Under the pieces are notes generated by a model. The model did not search any database. It was not told the DNA's origin and worked only from the letters and a program-made list of their open reading frames with translations. Of a DNA stretch of 5,022 bases, positions 1-5,022 are shown piece by piece. Where the stretch lies: the NCBI GenBank assembly GCA_023398855.1, contig JAEWRS010000252.1, positions 1-5,022 of the forward strand, read 5' to 3'. The stretch is from Bacillota bacterium. GTDB taxonomy: Bacteria > Bacillota > Clostridia > Lachnospirales > Lachnospiraceae. The position numbers and the translations under genes were made by a program. Positions within the stretch are counted from its first letter, which is position 1. Every line of letters starts with the position of its first letter.

Positions 1-701
1 ATGTCAGGGAGGGTGAGATCGTAGGCATTGCTGGAATTGATGGAAACGGGCAGAGTGAGCTGATTGAAGCGATTGCAGGTCTCAGGAAAATTGAGAAAGG
101 CAGCGTGCTGTTAGACGGAAAAGAAATAAAGGATTTAAGTCCCAAACAGATCAGGAACACAGGCTTGTCTCACATCCCGGAGGACCGCAATACAAGGGGC
201 TTAAACCGTACCATGAGCATCAAGGAAAATCTGGTTGCCGTTCAGGTGAGCGAAGCCCCGTTTTGCAAAGGGATCGTGCGGAATGAAAAGGCTGTCCTGG
301 AATATGCAAAAAAACTGTCAGAGGTTTTTGATATCCGCCCAAGGGATCCGGAAATATCCACACAGTCATTGTCAGGAGGTAACGCTCAAAAGGTCGTGGT
401 GGCAAGAGAAGTTTCCATTGGGGGAAAGCTTCTGGTTGCATCCCAGCCGACCAGAGGCGTTGACATTGGTGCCATTGAATCCATCAGAAAGATTTTACAG
501 GAAGTGAAAGCAAAAGGGATGGGAGTTTTGCTGGTTTCCGCGGATCTGGAAGAAATCCTGTCCCTCTCAGACCGGATTGTTGTCATGCATGAGGGCAGAA
601 TCACAGGAAGGCTGAAAGCTGAGGAGGCCAATGAGGATAACCTGGGATTGCTGATGATGGGCGGTTCGGTGCCTGGTGAGGAAAGGGGAAGCATAACATG
701 A
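1..701 (+). CDS. nupO: Nucleoside ABC transporter ATP-binding protein (NupO/BMP type), C-terminal half, 5' partial
   Basis: The gene is cut by the window start; the first whole codon is at position 3 and the stop is TGA at 699-701. What remains is the second nucleotide-binding domain of a double-domain ATPase of the ribose/nucleoside importer type, which powers uptake from the cytoplasmic face. Visible motifs, in order: a Walker A-like GIDGNGQS (33-56) with Gln where Lys is usual, the PEDRNTRGL segment typical of sugar/nucleoside ATPases (about 177-203), the ABC signature LSGGNAQK (369-392), a Walker B-like LLVASQPTRGVD (429-464) with Ser-Gln where Asp-Glu is usual, and an H-loop position reading VSADLEE with Ala for His (540-542). 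Such a degenerate second domain is, from memory, usual for the NupO/BMP group, so hydrolysis would rest mainly on the missing first domain. The gene sits directly upstream of two permeases, which supports the assignment. The GTG at 105 is internal and not a start. Confidence 0.93.
   Translation, partial: VREGEIVGIAGIDGNGQSELIEAIAGLRKIEKGSVLLDGKEIKDLSPKQIRNTGLSHIPEDRNTRGLNRTMSIKENLVAVQVSEAPFCKGIVRNEKAVLEYAKKLSEVFDIRPRDPEISTQSLSGGNAQKVVVAREVSIGGKLLVASQPTRGVDIGAIESIRKILQEVKAKGMGVLLVSADLEEILSLSDRIVVMHEGRITGRLKAEEANEDNLGLLMMGGSVPGEERGSIT
684..689 (+). promoter_or_regulatory. Ribosome-binding site of the first permease
   Basis: AGGGGA lies 8 nt before the ATG at 698, inside the end of the ATPase gene. 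It supports the ATG that overlaps the ATPase stop codon as ATGA (698-701), an arrangement typical of translational coupling. Confidence 0.6.
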
Positions 702-1729
702 ATGTAGCGGTAAAAAGCATACAGAAAATATTACTTACCATGCTGCTTGCATTGGCGATCGGGGCCTTATTTATCTTATTTATCGGGGAAAATCCCTTAG
801 AAGCTTATGGTGCGCTGCTGCGCGGAGCATTTAACGGAAAGCTGAAGATCGGCACAACCCTTGCCGGCTTTACGCCCCTTCTCCTTACCTCCTGTGCGTT
901 TGCGGTAGCAGCTAAGGCTGGAGCATTTAACGTTGGAGTGGAGGGGGAGGTATTTCTGGGAGGAATGGCCGCAGCCTATATCGGTATTAACTGGACATTT
1001 CTTCCTGGGCCTTTCCGTCTTGCAGCCTGCTTTCTGGGGGCAATGGCAGTGGCAGCCTTGTGGGCTCTGATTCCTGCCGTACTTAAAGCCTATTACCGGG
1101 TGAGCGAGGTTTGTGTGACCATTCTCATGAACAGCGTGGCCCTGTACATCACTTCCTATCTGGTCAGCGGCCCCATGAGTGCGGGAGTGGCCAACGCCCA
1201 GTCATTGCCTGTGACAGTGAATTTGCCTCAGTTTATGAAACCCAGCAGTGTCAATACAGGACTCTTCATTGCTCTGGTCACAGTGGTTCTTATGATATTA
1301 CTTTTAAATAAAACCACCTTTGGATATAAGGTAAAAACGGTGGGCACAAATCCGTCTCATGCGGAATATGTGGGCATCAGCCCCAAAAAGATTTTTATAC
1401 AATCCATGATGCTGAGCGGAGCATTGGGCGGAATGGCCGGATGCATAGAGGTTTTGGGAGTTCATGGATACTTTTTAAACAATTTTGCGGCTGGACTTGG
1501 CTCTAATGGGATGCTGGCCTCACTGATTGTTAAAAACAACTTGGTTTTTGCTCCCTTTATGTCATTTTTCCTGGCAGTTTTAAAATCCGGAGCAATGGGA
1601 ATGCAGCAGAGCACCGGCGTACCCAAATCCATTGTGGATACCATAACAGCGGTTTTTATTATCGTGGCAACTATGGAGCTTTTGTTCCAGTTTAAAGATA
1701 AAAAACATAAAAAGGAAAAGAGTAAATAG
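698..1729 (+). CDS. nupP: Nucleoside ABC transporter permease, NupP-like (BPD_transp_2 family)
   Basis: A 343-residue integral membrane protein, the first of two permease subunits that form the channel of a BMP-type nucleoside importer. A first hydrophobic segment lies at about residues 9-30, followed by several more up to about 330, and the protein ends in a basic, presumably cytoplasmic tail (KDKKHKKEKSK, 333-343). Family landmarks are visible: AKAGAFNVGVEGE (72-84, the 'N-G-EGE/Q' motif of this permease family), VSEVCVTILMN (125-135, compare the usual E-V-T-x-M-L-N), and VGTNPSHAEYVGIS (215-228), the cytoplasmic loop that contacts the ATPase in this superfamily. Length is normal for the NupP group. 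The start ATG overlaps the ATPase stop by 4 nt and has a good ribosome-binding site. Together with the next gene it would make a heterodimeric channel. The substrate class (nucleosides) is inferred from the family and from the hydrolase downstream; a related simple-sugar importer is the main alternative. Confidence 0.92.
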   Translation: MNVAVKSIQKILLTMLLALAIGALFILFIGENPLEAYGALLRGAFNGKLKIGTTLAGFTPLLLTSCAFAVAAKAGAFNVGVEGEVFLGGMAAAYIGINWTFLPGPFRLAACFLGAMAVAALWALIPAVLKAYYRVSEVCVTILMNSVALYITSYLVSGPMSAGVANAQSLPVTVNLPQFMKPSSVNTGLFIALVTVVLMILLLNKTTFGYKVKTVGTNPSHAEYVGISPKKIFIQSMMLSGALGGMAGCIEVLGVHGYFLNNFAAGLGSNGMLASLIVKNNLVFAPFMSFFLAVLKSGAMGMQQSTGVPKSIVDTITAVFIIVATMELLFQFKDKKHKKEKSK

Positions 1730-1730
1730 G

Positions 1731-1736
1731 AGGAGG
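1731..1736 (+). promoter_or_regulatory. Ribosome-binding site of the second permease
   Basis: A perfect AGGAGG begins 1 nt after the stop codon of the first permease (TAG 1727-1729) and lies 7 nt before the ATG at 1744. It fixes that start and suggests strong independent initiation as well as possible re-initiation by ribosomes finishing the upstream gene. Confidence 0.8.
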
Positions 1737-1743
1737 CAGAAGT

Positions 1744-2676
1744 ATGGATTTCAGCAAAATTTTCAGTGTATCTTTAATATATGCAACCTTTCGTTCTGCT
1801 ACGCCAATTATTTACGCGGCATTGTGTGCGGCGATTACCCAGCAGGCGGATATTTTAAACATTGGAACAGAAGGGATCATGCTTACGGGTGCGTTTGCGG
1901 CAGTAGCGGTGAGTTATTTAACCGGAAGCTGGCTGCTGGGAGTTGCAGTTGCCATGATTGCTGGTCTTATTATGGCAATGATCATGGCAGTAGGCCATAT
2001 CCGTTATAAGGCAGAGATCTGCGCCATTGGCATGGGTATTAATTTATTTGCGCTGGCAATTACCAAGTTTCTTTTAAACAGTGTATTGGGAAAAAGCGGT
2101 ACGTTTTCAGAGCCGGGAATCATAGCAATCCCAAGGGTCAGCCTGCCGTTTCTGGCCAAAATTCCATTTCTCAGGGAGATTTTTGATAACTGGTGTGTAA
2201 CGGAGTGGTTTGTTATTATACTGATTCTTCTGATCTGGTTTATTTTTTATAAAACAGTCTGGGGCCTTCGGTTAAGGGCAGTAGGCCAATTTCCCATGGC
2301 AGCACAGACAGCCGGAATCAATGTGAATGCCATGAAATACCGGGCTATTGCAGTATCAGGCCTGATCGGTGGCCTGGCTGGTGCTCATTTATCTCTTGGA
2401 TACAGCAAAATGTTTACTGAGAATATGACCAATGCCAGAGGATTTATGGGAGTGGCGGCCATGTACTTTGGAGGTGCCCACCCCATTTTAACGGCCGTGG
2501 GCTGCCTGGTGTTCGGATTTACTGATTCCATAGGAGCCAGGCTTCAGGCTTATGGAGTACCATCACAGCTTGTGCTTTTAATGCCTTATGTAGTGACCAT
2601 AGGGACTCTGGCTGTTTCCATGGCATCTAAGGCAGCAAGGGAAAAGAAGAAGAAGAGCTCATTGGCAAAAGCCTGA
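1744..2676 (+). CDS. nupQ: Nucleoside ABC transporter permease, NupQ-like (BPD_transp_2 family)
   Basis: A 310-residue integral membrane protein, the second channel subunit of the importer. It is the shorter, divergent partner of the preceding permease. Family landmarks: ADILNIGTEGIMLTGAF (35-51), the counterpart of the usual G-x-x-N-I-G-x-E-G-M-M-L-x-G-A-F; KAEICAIGMGIN (89-100); and the ATPase-facing loop LRLRAVGQFPMAAQTAGIN (175-193). The C-terminal part has ARGFMGVAAMYFGGAHP (231-247) and LLMPYVVTIGTL (278-289), matching the usual 'GRGFIALAA-FG-P' and 'PY' stretches. Hydrophobic segments alternate with short loops throughout, and the protein ends in a Lys-rich tail (AREKKKKSSLAKA). Length and motifs are those of a complete protein with no frameshift. 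It lies 14 nt after the first permease and 14 nt before the nucleoside hydrolase, consistent with one transcript. Nucleoside import is inferred from family and context. Confidence 0.92.
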   Translation: MDFSKIFSVSLIYATFRSATPIIYAALCAAITQQADILNIGTEGIMLTGAFAAVAVSYLTGSWLLGVAVAMIAGLIMAMIMAVGHIRYKAEICAIGMGINLFALAITKFLLNSVLGKSGTFSEPGIIAIPRVSLPFLAKIPFLREIFDNWCVTEWFVIILILLIWFIFYKTVWGLRLRAVGQFPMAAQTAGINVNAMKYRAIAVSGLIGGLAGAHLSLGYSKMFTENMTNARGFMGVAAMYFGGAHPILTAVGCLVFGFTDSIGARLQAYGVPSQLVLLMPYVVTIGTLAVSMASKAAREKKKKSSLAKA

Positions 2677-2682
2677 GAGGAG
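2676..2682 (+). promoter_or_regulatory. Ribosome-binding site of the nucleoside hydrolase
   Basis: AGAGGAG overlaps the last base of the permease stop codon (TGA 2674-2676) and lies 8 nt before the ATG at 2691. It supports that start, which places the DCDPGHDDA motif at residues 9-17, as is usual for the family. Confidence 0.7.
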
Positions 2683-2690
2683 AAGAGTGA

Positions 2691-3629
2691 ATGGAAAGAC
2701 AGAAGGTTATCTTAGATTGTGATCCTGGTCATGATGACGCGGTGAACATATTATTGGCAGGAAGAAACAGCGGGCTGGAAGTGTTGGGAATTACTGTTGT
2801 GGCAGGAAACCAGTCCCTTGAAAAGACTACGAAAAATGCGCGGAATGTGTGCCAGCACCTGGGACTGGATATTCCGGTTTATGCGGGCTGCGGACAGCCA
2901 ATGATACGGGATAAGCAGCTTCTGGCCGGAGATATTCATGGTGAAACCGGGTTAGATGGTCCTGTTTTTGAACCCTTAAAGGGAAAGGAAGAAACAGAGC
3001 ATGGGGTGCTTTATCTGGTGCGCACCCTGATGGAGTCAGAAGGTGATATTATACTGGTCCCAACGGGCCCTTTGACCAATATTGCAATGGCAATGAGAAT
3101 GGAACCCAAAATTATTCCGAAGATAAAAAGAATTGTTCTCATGGGAGGCAGCTACCAGCTGGGGAATGTGACACCTGCGGCTGAGTTTAATATCATAGCA
3201 GATGCGGATGCAGCCCATGTGGTATTTACCAGCGGCCGCCCCATTACCATGGTGGGACTGGATGTGACCAGGAAGGTGCTCTGCTATCCTCAGATTGTAA
3301 AGCGGATGGAAGCGTTGGGCAATCCGGCTGCCCGGCTGTTTGCGGATCTCATGGCGCATTTCAATATGAGCCAGAAAGAGGTCTTTGGATGGGAGGGCGG
3401 ACCTCTCCATGATCCGGTGACCATTGCTTCCATCATTGATCCAGACCTTTTGGTGACAAAGCCCATGAACGTGGAGGTGGACATCAGGGGTGTGCAAAGT
3501 TATGGCAGGACTAACTGTGATTTCTTTGGCTACGGTCACAGAAAAGCTAATGCTGATGTGGCGATTGATATTGATGTGGAACGTTTCTGGGATCTGATTG
3601 AGGAGGGAATCCGGGCCTATGGCTCATGA
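2691..3629 (+). CDS. rihB: Ribonucleoside hydrolase, RihB-like (inosine/uridine-preferring nucleoside hydrolase family)
   Basis: A complete 312-residue cytoplasmic enzyme that hydrolyses the N-glycosidic bond of ribonucleosides, giving ribose and a free base. The calcium-binding DCDPGHDDA motif is at 9-17, with D11, D15 and D16 as expected metal/catalytic aspartates. Other family signatures are AGNQ (38-41), IHGETGLDGP with H83 (82-91), VPTGPLTN (123-130), LMGGSY (150-155), the ribose-binding stretch AEFNIIADADAA with E165 and N167 (164-175), and GGPLHDP with H240 and D241 (236-242). Against Escherichia coli RihB as I remember it, similarity runs the whole length with the same spacing, so this is a group I, RihB-type protein; E. 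coli RihB prefers pyrimidine nucleosides. Two positions beside the base pocket are aromatic here (F224, F232), so base preference should not be copied from RihB. Its place directly after the importer permeases gives a clear role: cleaving imported nucleosides. Confidence 0.93.
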   Translation: MERQKVILDCDPGHDDAVNILLAGRNSGLEVLGITVVAGNQSLEKTTKNARNVCQHLGLDIPVYAGCGQPMIRDKQLLAGDIHGETGLDGPVFEPLKGKEETEHGVLYLVRTLMESEGDIILVPTGPLTNIAMAMRMEPKIIPKIKRIVLMGGSYQLGNVTPAAEFNIIADADAAHVVFTSGRPITMVGLDVTRKVLCYPQIVKRMEALGNPAARLFADLMAHFNMSQKEVFGWEGGPLHDPVTIASIIDPDLLVTKPMNVEVDIRGVQSYGRTNCDFFGYGHRKANADVAIDIDVERFWDLIEEGIRAYGS

Positions 3630-3634
3630 GGTGA
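3628..3634 (+). promoter_or_regulatory. Ribosome-binding site that favours the second of two tandem ATGs
   Basis: GAGGTGA overlaps the stop codon of the nucleoside hydrolase (TGA 3627-3629). Its GAGG core is 3 nt from the ATG at 3635 but 6 nt from the ATG at 3638. The second spacing is within the usual range, so translation of the M20 gene probably begins at 3638. Confidence 0.6.
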
Positions 3635-4918
3635 ATGATGAAAGATTTAAGAGAAGTGCTGGAAAAGAACAGGGAAGAATATGTTAAATACTTATCAGAA
3701 CTGATCGCCATTGACACCCAGGATCTGGGGCATGGGATCGCCGGAGGAAGAGAGAAAAAGGGACAGGAATATTTGATCCGGCTCTTAGAGGAAATGGGAG
3801 CGGATGAGATTGAACGTGATCCAATGACAGAAGAGATGATCAGAGCCTCCATAGAGAAATTTGGAGAAGGTAATCCTGGACATGACTATAAAGAACGGTT
3901 TAATGTTTATGCTGCTTTTCATGGGCAGGGAAGCAGGAGTCTGATGTTTAACGGTCACATGGATACCATGCCTCCTGGGGATGAATCCTTGTGGAAGGTG
4001 CCTCCTCATGCTCCTAAGATCGAAGAAGGGAGACTTTACGGTCTGGGAGCTGCAGATATGAAGGGAGGGCTAATGGCCTCTGTTATGGCTGTAAAGCTTT
4101 TAAAGGATGCAGGCATCCCTCTTCCTGTTTCCGTTCATATCTGCTCGGTATGTGACGAAGAAGGGGGCGGCAATGGTTCCATTCAGGCTGTCATGAGAGG
4201 AAAACGGGCTGATGGCGTGGTAGTCTGTGAACCCACATCTGGAGAATTGATACTGGCCCATATGGGATTTGTTTTTATGAAAGTAAGCATAATCGGGAGA
4301 TCCAATCATTCCGGAGCTAAATGGCTGGGTGTGAGCGCCATTGAAAAGGCATTGAGGCTCATTGAAAGGCTGAATGAACTAGAGCATAGGTGGCTGCTTA
4401 CCTTTAAGCATCCCCTTCTGCCGGCTCCTAACTTAAACGTTGGAACCATACATGGAGGGAGTGCGGGATCAACGGTGGCCGGTGACTGTGAATTTGAAAT
4501 GTGCATCCACTACCTTCCCGGACACATGAACCATGAACAGGTGGTGGCAGAAGTGACAGATGAGATCAGGCGCTTTGCTGAAAGCGATTTATGGCTGAGA
4601 GAGCACATGCCAAAAGTCAGTGTTTATCAATCAGGGGGACCGTTTGAGATGGAGAAGGGACCCTTTACAGACAGCTTTGAAAAGGCATTTTATAAAGTAG
4701 AGAAGAAAATGGCAGCCGTAAAGGGCTCTCCGGCTGGCTGTGACTCCAGGCTTTGGAGGAATATTGCCGGATGTCCGACCATTCAGTTTGGTCCGGGAAA
4801 CCTAGAGCAGTGCCATTCCGTAAATGAATATATTTCAGTTGACGAATATTTAAAGGCAATTCATATCTATGCACAATTAATGTTAGAGTGGGGAAAGGAA
4901 GATAAGACAGATGAATAA
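3635..4918 (+). CDS. M20-family metallohydrolase (ArgE/DapE/CPG2-like amidohydrolase or peptidase)
   Basis: A complete 427-residue (426 if begun at the second Met) cytoplasmic di-metal hydrolase of the M20 group, whose members cleave amide bonds in N-acyl amino acids, short peptides or carbamoyl compounds. All metal-site landmarks are present: NGHMDT (106-111, H108 and D110), GAADMKGG (138-145, bridging D141), CDEEGGG (173-179, catalytic E175 and metal-binding E176), CEPTS (198-202, E199) and QCHSVNEY (392-399, H394). The dimerisation/lid domain runs from about 205 to 325 and contains RSNHSGAKWLGVSAIEKA (H225), whose His normally reaches into the partner's active site, and the loop GGSAGSTVAGDCEFE, where Ala replaces a commonly seen Pro. 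No signal peptide is seen. Motifs are all intact, so the enzyme should be active, but the substrate cannot be read from sequence; 'acetylornithine deacetylase' or 'desuccinylase' labels would be over-precise. It lies 5 nt after the nucleoside hydrolase and overlaps the next gene by 8 nt, which ties it to the nucleoside operon. Confidence 0.9.
   Translation: MMKDLREVLEKNREEYVKYLSELIAIDTQDLGHGIAGGREKKGQEYLIRLLEEMGADEIERDPMTEEMIRASIEKFGEGNPGHDYKERFNVYAAFHGQGSRSLMFNGHMDTMPPGDESLWKVPPHAPKIEEGRLYGLGAADMKGGLMASVMAVKLLKDAGIPLPVSVHICSVCDEEGGGNGSIQAVMRGKRADGVVVCEPTSGELILAHMGFVFMKVSIIGRSNHSGAKWLGVSAIEKALRLIERLNELEHRWLLTFKHPLLPAPNLNVGTIHGGSAGSTVAGDCEFEMCIHYLPGHMNHEQVVAEVTDEIRRFAESDLWLREHMPKVSVYQSGGPFEMEKGPFTDSFEKAFYKVEKKMAAVKGSPAGCDSRLWRNIAGCPTIQFGPGNLEQCHSVNEYISVDEYLKAIHIYAQLMLEWGKEDKTDE
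4894..4899 (+). promoter_or_regulatory. Ribosome-binding site of the GATase1_like gene
   Basis: AAAGGA inside the end of the M20 gene lies 11 nt before the ATG at 4911. The spacing is a little long but acceptable, and it supports a start that overlaps the M20 stop codon (TAA 4916-4918). Confidence 0.5.
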
Positions 4919-5022
4919 GAAAATACTATTGGCAGGAGAATCCTGGATGAGTTATACTACACATGTAAAGGGGTTTGATTCTTTTTATACCTCTACCTAT
5001 GAGACAGGAGAAAAGTGGCTGG
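4911..5022 (+). CDS. Putative glutamine-amidotransferase-like protein (GATase1_like family), 3' partial
   Basis: Only the first 37 codons are in the window; the frame stays open to the last base. The start ATG lies within the last codons of the M20 gene, in a different frame, giving an 8-nt overlap. The N-terminus begins with a short hydrophobic beta strand (KKILLAGESW, 3-12), followed by TTHVKGFDSFYTSTYE (16-31) and GEKWL (33-37). The pattern 'LL-GESW ... KGFDSF-TS-YE-G--WL' is one I associate with the Pfam family GATase1_like (putative class I glutamine amidotransferase-like, PF07090). Members have a flavodoxin/GATase-like fold; I know of no firmly established biochemical role. The part that would hold any catalytic Cys/His lies beyond the window, so activity cannot be judged. 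The overlap with the M20 gene implies that it is co-translated with the nucleoside catabolic genes. A frameshifted or unrelated ORF is unlikely given the motif match. Confidence 0.75.
   Translation, partial: MNKKILLAGESWMSYTTHVKGFDSFYTSTYETGEKWL

Noticed and set aside
1..24. ATG at the very first base of the window.
   Set aside because: It opens only a 7-codon frame ending in TAG and is out of frame with the ATPase gene.
105..107. GTG as a possible start of a short 198-residue ATPase.
   Set aside because: The same frame is open upstream to position 3 and encodes the Walker A-like region, so the gene continues beyond the window edge.
386..694. A 102-codon minus-strand open frame opposite the ATPase gene.
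   Set aside because: It is a shadow of the conserved ATPase motifs, Ser/Pro rich, with no family resemblance.
1111..1311. A 66-codon plus-strand frame inside the first permease.
   Set aside because: It is out of frame within a well-conserved membrane protein gene and has no motif of its own.
1730..1743. Possible internal promoter or terminator in the short gaps between genes.
   Set aside because: The gaps of 5-14 nt hold only ribosome-binding sites; no hairpin followed by T's is seen.
3036..3539. A 167-codon open frame on the minus strand, opposite the nucleoside hydrolase gene.
   Set aside because: It lies wholly opposite a strongly conserved gene, its His-rich composition is what codons read backwards give, and it shows no recognisable motif.
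3547..3852. A 101-codon minus-strand open frame spanning the hydrolase/M20 junction.
   Set aside because: It crosses the ends of two well-supported genes and its Ser-rich product has no recognisable motif.

Overview
The window is one tightly packed, single-strand (+) operon fragment. It looks like it comes from a Firmicute of the Clostridia/Lachnospiraceae type. This is inferred from the roughly balanced base composition, the strong AGGAGG-type ribosome-binding sites before nearly every gene, the Lys-rich tails on the membrane proteins and the style of the protein families; no rRNA or other marker gene is present to confirm it.

Layout: positions 1-701 hold the C-terminal part of a tandem-domain ABC ATPase of the nucleoside (BMP/NupO) type. 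It overlaps by 4 nt (ATGA) the first permease (698-1729), which is followed by the second permease (1744-2676). Next come a RihB-like ribonucleoside hydrolase (2691-3629), an M20-family zinc-type metallohydrolase (3635-4918) and the first 37 codons of a protein resembling the putative glutamine-amidotransferase-like family (GATase1_like, 4911 to the window end). Intergenic gaps are 14, 14 and 5 nt and two junctions overlap, so nothing longer than about 15 nt lacks a gene. No separate promoter, terminator, RNA gene, repeat, CRISPR or mobile element is seen.

How the genes fit together: the ATPase and the two permeases form the inner-membrane core of a nucleoside importer. The lipoprotein binding subunit (BMP/PnrA type) and the first half of the ATPase are expected just upstream, outside the window. 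Imported nucleosides would be cleaved to ribose and free base by the nucleoside hydrolase. The M20 hydrolase and the GATase1_like protein are not standard parts of nucleoside salvage, and their presence in the same translationally coupled unit is the most interesting point here: it suggests that the imported compound, or a product of it, carries an amide/acyl-type bond or needs further processing. Overall this is a recognisable catabolic operon. I found no evidence of a wholly new type of system.
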